Assembly: GCF_014643375.1 (NCBI RefSeq)
Contig: NZ_BMJJ01000008.1
Location: forward strand, 62,001 to 126,000
DNA length: 64,000 nt
From: Aureimonas glaciei
GTDB lineage: Bacteria > Pseudomonadota > Alphaproteobacteria > Rhizobiales > Rhizobiaceae
Reading direction: 5' to 3'
A program made the position numbers and the translations under genes. The notes beneath the pieces are model-generated. The model was given only the letters and a program-made list of their open reading frames with translations, was not told the origin of the DNA and made no database searches. The stretch's first letter is position 1. Every line of letters starts with the position of its first letter. Shown here in pieces: positions 30,158 to 39,477 of this stretch.

Positions 30158-30571
30158 ATGGCAGGTGATTTTCGGCCCGCGGTCCTGATGGCGGCAGGGC
30201 TTCTTGGCGCCTTAGGCGTTGGCGGTGCGGCGCTGGCGGCGCATGGCGGCGACAACAGGCTGATCGCCATCGCCGCGGCGATCGCGCTGGTGCATGCGCC
30301 GTGCCTGATCGCGCTGGCCGCAGTGCCGGCGGAGAATCTGCGGCTCGCTATGCCGGCCGCGCTGCTGATGGTTGTCGGCACGCTCTTGTTTTCCGGCGAT
30401 CTGGCGGCCCGAACCTTTCTCGGCGACCGGCTCTTCGCCAACGCCGCGCCGGCCGGCGGCATGATCCTGATCGGGGGATGGCTGCTGGTGGCGATCGGCG
30501 CCGGCCTCGCCGTCCTGCGCCGGCGACGGCATGAGAAGCTGCATGCCAGAGAGGGAATTCATGGGATTTGA
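30158..30571 (+). CDS. DUF423-family small membrane protein
   Basis: 137-aa inner-membrane protein with about four helices. AAGLLGALGVGGAALAAHGG, TLLFSGDLAARTFLGD and AAPAGGMILIGGWLLVAIGA match the DUF423 (YgdD-like) family. A basic cytoplasmic tail (RRRRHEKLH) follows. It overlaps the following SDR gene by 11 nt, suggesting cotranscription. Function unknown. Confidence 0.87.
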   Translation: MAGDFRPAVLMAAGLLGALGVGGAALAAHGGDNRLIAIAAAIALVHAPCLIALAAVPAENLRLAMPAALLMVVGTLLFSGDLAARTFLGDRLFANAAPAGGMILIGGWLLVAIGAGLAVLRRRRHEKLHAREGIHGI

Positions 30572-31337
30572 CGAGAACCTGTTCGCCGGCCGCCGCGTCA
30601 TCGTCACCGGCGCCGGACGGGGCATCGGCGCGGCGGTGGCCCGCGCCTTTCTCGGCTGCGGCGCGACGGTCGTCGCCCATGCCGGCCGCAGCGACGCGTT
30701 CGTCGACCGTGACCTGACTCCAGGCCTCTCGGCGGACGCACTGGCGCGCCTGACGGTCCTTTCCGCCGATCTCGCCGAGCCGGGAAGCGGGGAGAGGCTG
30801 GCCGCTGCCGTCCTGGAGAGCGGCGCCGTGGTCGACGTGCTCGTCAACAATGCCGGCACCATGGGCGGGCGCATTCCCGCCGCCGACACGCCCAGCGCCT
30901 ACGATACCGTGCTGGATCTCAACATCCGCTCGACCGTCGCCCTGACGGCCGCGCTTCTGCCGGCGCTGAGGGCGGCCGAGGGGGCCTCGATCGTCAACAC
31001 CGTGTCGATCTCGGCGCGCACGGGCGGCAGCGCCGGTTCGTCGCTTTATTCCGGCGCGAAAGCCTTCGTCTCGACCTGGAGCCGGGCGCTGGCGCGCGAG
31101 CTCGCGCCCGACGGCATCCGCGTCAACGCCGTCTCGCCCGGCACAATCGCCACGGACTTCCACCAGCGCTATTCCTCGGCGGAAAAGCTGAAGGCGACGG
31201 CGGAGGCGATTCCGCTGAAGCGGCTCGGCACGCCCGAGGACTGCGCCCCAGCCTACCTCTTCCTCGCCGCCAACGGCCTGTCGGGCTACATCACCGGGCA
31301 GGTGATCGAGGTGAATGGCGGCCAGTTCATGGGGTGA
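30561..31337 (+). CDS. Short-chain dehydrogenase/reductase (SDR)
   Basis: 258-aa classical SDR oxidoreductase. The NAD(P)-binding motif TGAGRGIG is at 16-23, NNAG in the middle, a Ser in NTVSISARTG, the active-site YSGAK, and an ending of the form GQVIEVNGGQFM. The ATG at 30561 follows GAGGGAATTC; an in-frame start 30 nt earlier is inside the preceding gene without a clear ribosome site. The ending is typical of 3-oxoacyl-ACP reductase-like SDRs, but the substrate is unknown. Confidence 0.9.
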   Translation: MGFDENLFAGRRVIVTGAGRGIGAAVARAFLGCGATVVAHAGRSDAFVDRDLTPGLSADALARLTVLSADLAEPGSGERLAAAVLESGAVVDVLVNNAGTMGGRIPAADTPSAYDTVLDLNIRSTVALTAALLPALRAAEGASIVNTVSISARTGGSAGSSLYSGAKAFVSTWSRALARELAPDGIRVNAVSPGTIATDFHQRYSSAEKLKATAEAIPLKRLGTPEDCAPAYLFLAANGLSGYITGQVIEVNGGQFMG

Positions 31338-31392
31338 GGCGGCCTGACTGCCACGGCCCCGAAGCCGTTTGGGCGGTCCCGGGGCCGGATGG

Positions 31393-31737
31393 TCAGACTG
31401 CCGCGATGACGATGACCTCGACGAGATAGTCGGGCGTCGCGAGCTTCGATTCGCCGGTGGCGCGGGCCGGGGGATTGGCGGGGTCGACCCAGGCATCCCA
31501 GACGGCGTTCATCTTGCCGAAGTCGGCGATGTCGGCGAGCCAGATGGTGGCGTTGAGGATTTTTGACTTGTCGGTGCCGGCGAGCGCCAGAAGCCGGTCG
31601 ACCTCGGCAAGTGCCGTCATGGTCTGCGCGGTGACGTCGTCGCCGGCGGTGCCGACCTGGCCGGCGAGGTAGACGGTGTCGCCATGGACAACGGCGGCGG
31701 ACATGCGCGTTCCCGGCTCGATGCGGCGGATGGTCAT
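31393..31737 (-). CDS. RidA family (YjgF/UK114) protein
   Basis: 114-aa RidA-superfamily protein. Typical members hydrolyse reactive enamine/imine intermediates such as 2-aminoacrylate. AAVVHGDTVYLAGQVG and ILNATIWLADIADFGKMN are the family signatures. The catalytic Arg region reads ANPPARATGESKLATPDYLVEV, with the Arg in PARAT. The ATG at 31737 is preceded by GGAGAGAG. It resembles the less studied Rid6/7-type members more than archetypal RidA, so deaminase activity is not certain. Confidence 0.9.
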   Translation of the reverse strand: MTIRRIEPGTRMSAAVVHGDTVYLAGQVGTAGDDVTAQTMTALAEVDRLLALAGTDKSKILNATIWLADIADFGKMNAVWDAWVDPANPPARATGESKLATPDYLVEVIVIAAV

Positions 31738-31974
31738 GGTCTCTCTCCTTGTTGCGGATGGCGCCTGCCTAGCAGGGCTTCGTCCCGGCTTGAAGCGCCA
31801 ATCCGCCCGGGGCCGCGTGGCCCGGACGATCGAGGCGCGCCGAGCCGGCTGGCATCGTCGCGCCGTTGCAGCTAATCCATGCGCTGTCCAGGCCGGGAAG
31901 GCATGGCCGCGACACCGTCGCCGTCGCCGCGGCGTGTCAGGCGCGGTGGGCCGGACGAGGACAGGGAGCGGGAC

Positions 31975-33198
31975 ATGGGTGTTGTGATCGTCGGGGGCGG
32001 CCAGGCCGGATTTCAAGTGGCGGCGAGCCTGCGGCAGGGCGGTTATGCCGAGGCCATCGTCCTCGTCGCCGGCGAGAACCGCGTTCCCTATCAGCGGCCG
32101 CCGCTGTCGAAAGCCTATCTGAAGGAGGCGATGGGCTTCGACCGGCTGGAACTGCGTCCGGAGAGCTTCTACGCGGCACAGGCGATCGATCTGCGGCTCG
32201 GCGAGACGGTGACCGCCATCGACCGCCCCGCCGGCACGGTCGCCCTCGCTTCCGGCGAACACCTCGCTTTTGATCATCTCGTGTTGGCGACGGGCGCGCG
32301 CAACCGGGTGCTGCCGATTCCCGGCGCCGCGCTGGAGGGCGTTCATCTCCTGCGCAGTGCCGAGGATGCCGAGACGCTGCGTGAGGCCCTGCAGACGGCG
32401 CGGCGCATGGTCGTCGTCGGCGGCGGCTTCATCGGCCTTGAAGTCGCCGCATCCGCCCGGGCGAAGGGCATCGAGGTGACGGTGCTGGAAGCGGCCGACC
32501 GGCTGATGGGGCGGGTCGTCTCGCCGGCGACCTCGGCGTTCTTTCTCGACGCCCATCGCGCCATGGGTACCACCATCGCCTTCGGCGCGAAGGTCGGCGC
32601 GATTCTGGGCGAGAGCCGGGTGACGGGCGTCGCCACGCAAACCGAGGAATATCCCGCCGACCTCGTCCTGATGGCGGCCGGCGTTCTACCCAATGACGAT
32701 CTGGCCGGCGCAGCGGGGCTGGTGACGGCCGGCGGCGTGCGGGTCGATACGTTCATGACTACGGACGACCCGCGCATCTTCGCGATCGGCGACTGCGCCG
32801 TCTTCCAGAGCCGGCACGCCGATGGCCCGATCCGGCTGGAGTCCGTACAAAACGCGGTGGACCAGGCCAAATGCGTGGCCGCGCGGATCCTGGGTGGCTC
32901 TACCCCTTACGACAGCGTGCCCTGGTTCTGGAGCGACCAGGGTCCCTACAAGCTACAGATCGCGGGCATCACCAGCGCCGCCGATCATGTGCATGCGGTC
33001 CGCCTGCCCGGGGAAGACCGGTTGATCACCTACTGTTTTCAAGGCGACAGGCTGCTGGGGATCGAAACGGTCAACCGTCCCGGCGACCACATGGCGGGTC
33101 GCCGTCTGCTGTCCGGCGAGCTGCGGCTGTCGCGCGCCGAAATCGAAAAGGGCGACTTCGATCTGCGCGCCCATACCGCCGCCCTGGCAAAAGCCTAG
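31975..33198 (+). CDS. FAD-dependent ferredoxin/rubredoxin reductase-like oxidoreductase
   Basis: 407-aa NAD(P)H-dependent flavoprotein. The FAD site is VIVGGGQAG near the N-terminus with PYQRPPLSKAYL, the NAD site VVVGGGFIGLEVAA lies in the middle, and FAIGDCA completes the FAD site. The C-terminal WFWSDQGPYKLQIAG domain is characteristic of the putidaredoxin/ferredoxin reductase group that supplies electrons to P450s or ring-hydroxylating oxygenases. No ferredoxin, P450 or oxygenase gene is adjacent. ATG 31975 has a GGAG-type site; longer upstream frames are not conserved. Confidence 0.91.
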   Translation: MGVVIVGGGQAGFQVAASLRQGGYAEAIVLVAGENRVPYQRPPLSKAYLKEAMGFDRLELRPESFYAAQAIDLRLGETVTAIDRPAGTVALASGEHLAFDHLVLATGARNRVLPIPGAALEGVHLLRSAEDAETLREALQTARRMVVVGGGFIGLEVAASARAKGIEVTVLEAADRLMGRVVSPATSAFFLDAHRAMGTTIAFGAKVGAILGESRVTGVATQTEEYPADLVLMAAGVLPNDDLAGAAGLVTAGGVRVDTFMTTDDPRIFAIGDCAVFQSRHADGPIRLESVQNAVDQAKCVAARILGGSTPYDSVPWFWSDQGPYKLQIAGITSAADHVHAVRLPGEDRLITYCFQGDRLLGIETVNRPGDHMAGRRLLSGELRLSRAEIEKGDFDLRAHTAALAKA

Positions 33199-33240
33199 CG
33201 CCGAAACCTCAGACCTGGAGGCCTGACCTTTTCGCGGGCG

Positions 33241-33576
33241 TCAGACGCGCGTCCAGCGCTGCGTCTTGCACAGCACCTTCAGAACGCAACCGGTCATCTT
33301 CAGCGTGTCGCCCTCGATCACCGCTTCGCCCTGATAGGTCTTGTCGTCGCGCGGGTCGGTCACCGTCCCGGCGTAGTTGCCTTCGCTGCCGTTCATCACA
33401 CCGGCATCCTTGCCGCTATGCTGGCCGCTGACGACGGTGGCGCAGAAGCCGGCGCTGCAGGACGTCACCTCGACGATGCCGCCGCCGGGGGCACGCCATT
33501 TGCCGAGGATCGGCTCGTCGGCCAGGGCGACCGAGGCGGTGGAAAGGACGAGAAGGGCGGCGAGGAGCTGTTTCAT
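33241..33576 (-). CDS. Secreted DUF2147-type protein
   Basis: 111-aa protein with a clear signal peptide (MKQLLAALLVLSTASVALA) and a mature domain of about 90 residues with four Cys (CSAGFC...C...C) and a GKWRAPGGGIVEV start typical of DUF2147. Function unknown; probably periplasmic. The ATG at 33576 is chosen because it begins the signal peptide. Confidence 0.83.
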   Translation of the reverse strand: MKQLLAALLVLSTASVALADEPILGKWRAPGGGIVEVTSCSAGFCATVVSGQHSGKDAGVMNGSEGNYAGTVTDPRDDKTYQGEAVIEGDTLKMTGCVLKVLCKTQRWTRV

Positions 33577-33780
33577 CGGAGTCTCGTTTGGGTTCGGAGG
33601 ATCGCAGAGCGTCAATCGCAGACAAGCCGCGGGGCGCCGGTGGGTTCCCGATCTCACGCCTTTGTCAGCATCGCTCGGCGATTTTGCTCGAGGCTCAATT
33701 TTCGCGACGCGGACGGGAGAGTGGCGTCGCCCTGTTCCTTCGATCAGGCGGCGAGGGCCGGGAGGCGCACGCCCCAGGCT

Positions 33781-34710
33781 CTACAGGCGGGCGAGAAGCT
33801 CCGTCTTCTTGGCGGCGAATTCCGCCTCGGTGAGGATGCCGGCATCGCGCAAGTCGGCGAGCTGGCGGATGAGCTCCAGGGGATCGCGGGCCGTTGATCG
33901 GGCGTCGGGCGCGGCTTGGACAGGGGATGGCGGATGCTCCGGCGAGACGGACGGCCTTTCGCTGGCGCCCGCCTCGATTTTTCCGCCAGCGCCGCGCGGT
34001 GTTTTCGGATCCGACGGTCTCTGTCGGTCGGGGTCGCCGGAATCGCCCGGCGCCGCGCTTCCAGCCGATGCGCCGCCGTCCACTTCGGGCAGAGCGTCGA
34101 GGCCGACCTCGCCGTGCTGGCTGGTGAAGCGGAGCGAGGAATGGGCGCCCTGCTGCTGGGAGATACCGCCGATGCGGTGCTCTCCACTATCGTGCACGCT
34201 CACTTTGCCGCCGCGTTCGATCGCGACGCGCCGGGCCGCGGGAAAGATGGCGTAGCGCAGGCCGTTCTGTGCACCGCTCGATTGGGGCTGGCCGAGGCCG
34301 GATGGCCACCACGCCCCGTTCTTTCCGTCGCGGGAGACGGAGCCTCCGGTCTCTCCGCCGGAGTCGCGCGGCACCGCCGCGCCGGGGTCTGCACCCGCGG
34401 CGCCGGCCGATCCGCTTTCACCCGGCGATGTCGGCTGGATGGCCCCGCGCTGGGCCGCCTCGGCGAGGGCTTCGGCGAGGGAGCGCACCCGCGCCTTCAG
34501 GCCGTCGTTGAACATGTCGGCGACCATCAGCATGCCGCCCTTGACCCACTGGCCCTGGCCGCCGAGATCGCGGTGGTTGAACTGGGCCATCGAGCCGACC
34601 CCGCGCGTGATCGCCTCGGCCATGGCAAGGCCCGCCTCCGCGCTGAAGCCGTTCTTCGCCGCGATCTCGGCGATCCTGCGCTGGGCTTCCGCCGACCATT
34701 TCTCCGTCAT
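33781..34710 (-). CDS. SHOCT-domain protein with long low-complexity linker
   Basis: 309-aa protein. The N-terminal 85 residues (ITRGVGSMAQFNHRDLGGQGQW) form a conserved helical domain. A roughly 180-residue region rich in Gly, Ser, Pro and Asp follows, with a short hydrophobic island (GLRYAIFPAARRVAIERGGKVSVHD split by turns). The C-terminal SHOCT motif (DPLELIRQLADLRDAGILTEAEF) closes the protein. SHOCT motifs mediate oligomerisation in otherwise unrelated proteins. No enzyme motif is seen. It lies upstream of the DUF2147 gene on the same strand. Confidence 0.8.
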   Translation of the reverse strand: MTEKWSAEAQRRIAEIAAKNGFSAEAGLAMAEAITRGVGSMAQFNHRDLGGQGQWVKGGMLMVADMFNDGLKARVRSLAEALAEAAQRGAIQPTSPGESGSAGAAGADPGAAVPRDSGGETGGSVSRDGKNGAWWPSGLGQPQSSGAQNGLRYAIFPAARRVAIERGGKVSVHDSGEHRIGGISQQQGAHSSLRFTSQHGEVGLDALPEVDGGASAGSAAPGDSGDPDRQRPSDPKTPRGAGGKIEAGASERPSVSPEHPPSPVQAAPDARSTARDPLELIRQLADLRDAGILTEAEFAAKKTELLARL

Positions 34711-34746
34711 CGTCGTTCCCTTCGGCCGCCGGGCGGCTCCCCATCG

Positions 34747-35205
34747 TTATTGCGAGCGCATTTCCTGCTGTCGCATCGGCATGCCATCAATCAGTCCGAA
34801 CAGCGCTGCGGCCGAGATCGGCGCGGTCTCGCGTACCTTCACGCCGCCATCCTTGCCGACGAGCAAGGCCACGAAAGGCACGTCCGGCGCCACTTCGAAC
34901 TGCCGACGCAGCGCCTCGGACGAAGGTGTTTCGTCCATGGCGGCTCCCGACGCCTTCACGGCGCCCTCGCCCGAAACGAGGAGGACGACCATGTCCCGCT
35001 CGACCAGGCCCCGGGCGGGCAGGGCGGCCAGTTGGCGCGCCGCGGCAGCCTTGTCGCGGGCGAAGACCACGAAAGCACGCTTCTCCCAGCGCAGCGCATC
35101 CAGGGGGCCGGCTGATCCGGGCTGTGGCATGGCAAGCGCTCCCATAGCGAGACCTCCCAAGAGGGAGACGGCAAAGCGGATCGAGGTTCCTGATCGGGTC
35201 GTCAT
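34747..35205 (-). CDS. Exported DUF4174-like protein
   Basis: 152-aa protein with an N-terminal signal segment (about 10-32) and a thioredoxin-like DUF4174 domain: LRWEKRAFVVFA near the start and VAPDVPFVALLVGKDGGVKVR at the end, where the family has a G-K-D-G-x-K-x-R motif. It lacks a CxxC redox pair. Function unknown. The 36-nt gap to the SHOCT gene suggests an operon. Confidence 0.78.
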   Translation of the reverse strand: MTTRSGTSIRFAVSLLGGLAMGALAMPQPGSAGPLDALRWEKRAFVVFARDKAAAARQLAALPARGLVERDMVVLLVSGEGAVKASGAAMDETPSSEALRRQFEVAPDVPFVALLVGKDGGVKVRETAPISAAALFGLIDGMPMRQQEMRSQ

Positions 35206-35269
35206 CCCAGCACAATACCCGACCGGACGCCGGGTTCCCGGCGGCCGCGCCGGCGCGAACCCAAACGCT

Positions 35270-37342
35270 TTACCGCCACATCGCTTGCGCCTTGGCCCGC
35301 ACGTCGATCCGCGGCCCGTCGCGCGGCGCGCGCAGCGGGCCGGTGCCCCGGTCGACCACCGGCCAGGGGACGACGGCGAAGTGCTTCAGCAGGGCATCGG
35401 GGACGAAGCGGGTGCGCGCGGCATAGACATGCCGGTCGCCCCGGGCGCTCTGGCCATGGGTGAAGAAGCGTTGCGGCACGACGAGGCTGAGGTCGTCCTT
35501 GGCGCGCGTCATCGCGACATAAAGCAGCCGCCGCTCCTCCTCGATTTCCTCCGAGGTGCCGGTCCCGAGGTCGGAGGGGATGCAGCCGTCGACGGCGTTG
35601 AGGACGAAGACCGATTTCCACTCCTGGCCCTTGGCGGAATGGATGGTGGAGAGGATCAGATAGTCCTCGTCGCGCAGCGGCACGCCGGCCTGGTCGCTGG
35701 TGGCGTCAGGCGGGTCGAGGGTCAGCTCCGTCAGGAATTTTTCGCGTGACGGGTAGCCCGCCGCGATCATTTCGAGCTGCAGCAGGTCGGCGCGGCGCGT
35801 GGCGGCGTCCTCGTGCAGGCGGTCGAGATGGGGTTCGTACCAGAGCCGGGCGCGGCCGAGATCGGCCGGCCATGCGCCTTTCCCGGCGGCGATTTCACCC
35901 AGCGCGTCGAGGAGCCCCGCCCAGTGTGCGCCGGCCCGGGGCGGCGGCGGTGCGTCATGGAAGGCCGCCATCGCGTCGGCGGCATCGGTGACGTGGTCGA
36001 GCACGCGCTGTGCGGCGGTCGGGCCGACGCCCGGCAGAAGCTGCAGCAGCCGGAAGCCGGCGACGCGGTCGCGCGGGTTCTGGGCAAAGCGCAGCACGGC
36101 GAGGAGGTCCTTCACGTGCGCGCTGTCCAGAAACTTCAGGCCGCCGAACTTGACGAAGGGAATGTTGCGGCGGGTCAGTTCGACCTCGAGCGGACCGGCA
36201 TGATGCGAGGTGCGAAACAGGACGGCCTGGCTCTTCAGCGGCGTGCCGGCCTCGCGGTTCTCTAGGACGCGCGTGGCGACGAAGCGCGCCTGCTCGCTCT
36301 CGTCGCGCACGACGACGATCGCAGGCGCCTCGCTGCCGGCGCGGTCGGTCCAAAGGTTCTTGGTGAAGCGCTCGGCGGCGAGGCCGATGACAGAGTTGGC
36401 GGCGCTGAGGATCGGCTGCGTCGAGCGGTAGTTGCGCTCCAGCGTGACGATCTCCGCCGGCGGGGTGAACAGGCCGGGAAAATCCAGGATGTTGCGGATC
36501 TCGGCGGCGCGGAAGGAATAGATCGACTGCGCGTCGTCGCCGACCACCGTCAGGCCGCGCCCGTCGGGCTTCAGGCCGAGGAGCACCGCCGCCTGCAGGC
36601 CGTTGGTGTCCTGGTATTCGTCGACCAGCACATGGTCGAAGCGCCCGCCCATCTCCTCGGCGAGGAAGGGATCGGCGACGGCGGCGGCCCAGTAGAGCAG
36701 GAGATCGTCGTAGTCTAGGACGTTCTGCTGCGCCTTGGCCGCGCCATAGGCCTCGAACAACGTCGCGAGTTCCTCCATCCAGTCGCCGCACCAGGGAAAG
36801 TTGCGGGCGAGCACGTCGGCGAGCGGCGCGCGGGCGTTGACGCAGCGCGAGTAGATGGCAAGGCAGGTCGCCTTGGCCGGAAACCGCGTCTCGGTGCGGG
36901 AGAAGCCGAGCTCGTGCCGCACTAGGTTCATGAGGTCCGCGGAATCCTCGCGGTCGTGGATGGTGAAGCCGGGATCGAGCCCGAGGTCGGCGGCATGCTC
37001 GCGCAGGAGCCGCGCGCCGATGCCGTGGAACGTGCCGGCGTAGTTCAAGGCCCCGACCATCACCGCCGCGTCCTTGCCCATGACCGCGGCGGAAATCATC
37101 TCGACCCGGCGCGACATCTCCGCCGCGGCCCGCCGGGAGAAGGTGAGGAGCAGGATGCGGCGGGGATCGGCCCCGCTGACGATCAGATGAGCGACGCGGT
37201 GCGCCAGCGTATTGGTCTTGCCGGAGCCGGCACCGGCGATGACCAGAAGCGGCCCGGCGGCGGGCAGGCCGCCGGGGCCGACGCCATGCTCGGCGGCCAG
37301 GCGCTGCTCTGGATTGAGCGTGTCGAGATAGGCGGCAGGCAT
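35270..37342 (-). CDS. UvrD/Rep-family superfamily 1 DNA helicase
   Basis: 690-aa ATP-dependent 3'-5' helicase. Walker A is AGAGSGKT (36-43) after the Q motif LNPEQRLAAEHG; motif II is VDEYQDTN, motif III VVGDDAQSIYSFR, motif IV TLERNYRSTQ, motif V STIHSAKGQEWKSV and motif VI LLYVAMTRAKDDLSL. It is shorter than Escherichia coli UvrD (720 aa) and lacks its distal C-terminal arm, so it may be a PcrA/Rep-like accessory helicase rather than the main mismatch-repair UvrD. Monocistronic. Confidence 0.94.
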   Translation of the reverse strand: MPAAYLDTLNPEQRLAAEHGVGPGGLPAAGPLLVIAGAGSGKTNTLAHRVAHLIVSGADPRRILLLTFSRRAAAEMSRRVEMISAAVMGKDAAVMVGALNYAGTFHGIGARLLREHAADLGLDPGFTIHDREDSADLMNLVRHELGFSRTETRFPAKATCLAIYSRCVNARAPLADVLARNFPWCGDWMEELATLFEAYGAAKAQQNVLDYDDLLLYWAAAVADPFLAEEMGGRFDHVLVDEYQDTNGLQAAVLLGLKPDGRGLTVVGDDAQSIYSFRAAEIRNILDFPGLFTPPAEIVTLERNYRSTQPILSAANSVIGLAAERFTKNLWTDRAGSEAPAIVVVRDESEQARFVATRVLENREAGTPLKSQAVLFRTSHHAGPLEVELTRRNIPFVKFGGLKFLDSAHVKDLLAVLRFAQNPRDRVAGFRLLQLLPGVGPTAAQRVLDHVTDAADAMAAFHDAPPPPRAGAHWAGLLDALGEIAAGKGAWPADLGRARLWYEPHLDRLHEDAATRRADLLQLEMIAAGYPSREKFLTELTLDPPDATSDQAGVPLRDEDYLILSTIHSAKGQEWKSVFVLNAVDGCIPSDLGTGTSEEIEEERRLLYVAMTRAKDDLSLVVPQRFFTHGQSARGDRHVYAARTRFVPDALLKHFAVVPWPVVDRGTGPLRAPRDGPRIDVRAKAQAMWR

Positions 37343-37578
37343 GGTGCGAATCGTCCGGGGATCGGAAGGGGACGATCCCTGTTTCCTGTTTTGTTCGCAA
37401 GTCTTTGTGGCTCGCCGCCGCCGCTGTTCCCGCCGCCCGCCACGCGCCCGCGGCGGGCGAACGGCGGGGGCTTGCCCCCGGCACCCGCCGCGAGCAGGCT
37501 TCCGGTGGCGCGTGTCCTATCCGCAAGCCGGATTTCCTGATTGGATGCTTGCGTGAACACCCAGCCCGGAGCCCGCTC

Positions 37579-38043
37579 ATGTCCATCTTTACGCTGGCCC
37601 TGCTCATCGGGCTCGTCGCCGGCCTTCGCGCGATGACGGCGCCGGCCGCCGTCAGCTGGGCCGCGGCCTGGGGCTGGCTGCCGCTGCAGGACACGCCGCT
37701 CGCCTTCCTCGGCTACACCTTCACACCCTGGATCTTCACGCTGCTCGCTGTGGCCGAACTCGTCACCGACCAGCTGCCGTCGACGCCGAGCCGCAAGGTG
37801 CCGATGCAGTTCGGCGCGCGGATCGTCATGGGCGGGCTCTGCGGCGCCGCTTTCGGCGCGGCGGGCGGCTCGCTCCTCGGCGGCCTGGTCGCGGGCGTGA
37901 TCGGCGCGGTTCTCGGCACGCTCGGCGGGGCCGAGGCGCGCGGCTGGCTGGCGCGGGCTTTCGGGCGCGATCTGCCGGCGGCGCTGGTCGAGGACGTCGT
38001 CGCCATCGGCGGCGCGTGCCTGATCGTCGGCATGCTGGCATGA
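37579..38043 (+). CDS. DUF4126 membrane protein
   Basis: 154-aa inner-membrane protein with four to five helices and Gly-rich turns. The N-terminal LIGLVAGLRAMTAPAAVSW and the AELVTDQLPSTPSRKVP motif are typical of DUF4126. The ATG at 37579 is the start of similarity. It overlaps the next gene by 4 nt (ATGA), so it is translationally linked to a flavin disulfide oxidoreductase. Function unknown. Confidence 0.87.
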   Translation: MSIFTLALLIGLVAGLRAMTAPAAVSWAAAWGWLPLQDTPLAFLGYTFTPWIFTLLAVAELVTDQLPSTPSRKVPMQFGARIVMGGLCGAAFGAAGGSLLGGLVAGVIGAVLGTLGGAEARGWLARAFGRDLPAALVEDVVAIGGACLIVGMLA

Positions 38044-39413
38044 CCGAGCGCTTCGACGCCATCATCGTCGGCGCGGGGCAGGCGGGACCGCCGCTGGCCG
38101 GCCGGCTGACCGGGGCAGGGATGACGGTCGCCCTCGTCGAGCGCGGGCTTTTCGGCGGCACCTGCGTCAACACCGGCTGCACGCCGACGAAGACGCTCGT
38201 CGCCAGTGCCGCCGCCGCGCATGCGGCGCGCCGGGCCGGCGATTTCGGGATCCGCATCGAGGGCGGGATCGCCGTCGACATGGCCGCCGTGATGGCGCGC
38301 AAGGACAGGATCGTCGCGGCCTCGCGCGACGGCGTGCGATCCTGGCTGGAGGGGATGGAGGGCCTGACGGTGATCGCCGGCCACGCCCGCTTCGTCTCGC
38401 CGACGGAGATGGACGTGGAGGGGCGCCTGTTGTCGGCGCCGATGATTTTTCTCAATGTCGGCGGCCGGGCCGTCGTCCCGGATTTTCCGGGCGTCAACGA
38501 CGTCGCGACGCTGACCAACACGTCGATCCTCGCCCTCGACCACGTGCCGCCGCATCTCGTCGTCGTCGGCGGCAGCTATGTCGGGCTCGAATTCGCGCAG
38601 ATCTTTCGCCGTCTCGGGTCCCGGGTGACGGTGGTCGAAAAGGGGCCGCGCCTGATCGGGCGCGAGGACGACGACGTCTCCGACGCGGTCAGGTCGATTC
38701 TCGAGGCCGAGGGCATCGCCGTCAGGACGCACGCCGAGTGCATCCGGTTCGCGCCGCGCGGGACGGACATCGCCGTCGGCGTCGACTGCACCGAGGGCGA
38801 GCTGGACGTGGTCGGTTCGCATGTGCTGCTGGCGGTCGGGCGGCGCCCGAACAGCGACGATCTCGGGCTCGACCGGGCCGGCATCGCGGTCGACGAGAAA
38901 GGCATGATCATCGTCGACGACGATCTGCAGACGTCCGTCCCCGGCATCTTCGCGCTCGGTGACTGCAATGGCCGCGGCGCCTTCACCCACACCGCCTATA
39001 ATGATTTCGAGATCGTCGCCGCCAATCTCCTCGACGGCGGCGAGCGCCGCGTCAGCGACCGCATCCCTGCCTATGCGCTCTACACCGACCCGCCGCTCGG
39101 CCGGGTCGGCATGACGGAGACGGAGGCGCGGGCGAGCGGGCGCCGCATCGCCGTCGGCCGGCGGCCGATGACGCGGGTGTCGCGCGCGGTGGAGAAGGGC
39201 GAGGACCGCGGCCTGATGAAGATCGTCGTCGACCGCGACAGCCAGGAAATCCTCGGCGCCGCCATTCTCGGCGTCGGCGGCGACGAGGCGATCCACGGTG
39301 TCCTCGATATGATGAACGCCGGAGCGCTCTATCCGCAGCTGCAGCGCGCCGTGCCGATCCACCCGACGGTCTCGGAGCTCATTCCGACCCTGCTCGGAGA
39401 GCTGAAGGATTAG
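38040..39413 (+). CDS. Pyridine nucleotide-disulfide oxidoreductase (mercuric reductase-like)
   Basis: 457-aa class I flavoprotein disulfide reductase. The FAD motif is GAGQAGPPLA (11-20), the redox disulfide GGTCVNTGC (Cys42, Cys47), NAD site VVGGSYVGLEFAQ, ALGDCNG for FAD, and the active-site His of the partner subunit in HPTVSE. It lacks the C-terminal vicinal Cys pair and the N-terminal HMA domain of true MerA, so mercury reduction is unlikely. Glutathione reductase, lipoamide dehydrogenase or another substrate remains possible. Coupled to the DUF4126 gene by ATGA. Confidence 0.9.
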   Translation: MTERFDAIIVGAGQAGPPLAGRLTGAGMTVALVERGLFGGTCVNTGCTPTKTLVASAAAAHAARRAGDFGIRIEGGIAVDMAAVMARKDRIVAASRDGVRSWLEGMEGLTVIAGHARFVSPTEMDVEGRLLSAPMIFLNVGGRAVVPDFPGVNDVATLTNTSILALDHVPPHLVVVGGSYVGLEFAQIFRRLGSRVTVVEKGPRLIGREDDDVSDAVRSILEAEGIAVRTHAECIRFAPRGTDIAVGVDCTEGELDVVGSHVLLAVGRRPNSDDLGLDRAGIAVDEKGMIIVDDDLQTSVPGIFALGDCNGRGAFTHTAYNDFEIVAANLLDGGERRVSDRIPAYALYTDPPLGRVGMTETEARASGRRIAVGRRPMTRVSRAVEKGEDRGLMKIVVDRDSQEILGAAILGVGGDEAIHGVLDMMNAGALYPQLQRAVPIHPTVSELIPTLLGELKD

Positions 39414-39477
39414 CGGAACCGCTTGCCAGGGCGGGCGCGATGGACGACGCTGCCGGCGTCGCCGAGGAGATTCCGAC

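Noticed and set aside
38040-39413. Calling the disulfide oxidoreductase MerA (mercury resistance)
   Set aside because: The active-site CVNTGC is shared by the whole family; the MerA-specific C-terminal Cys pair and HMA domain are missing, and no mer genes are nearby.
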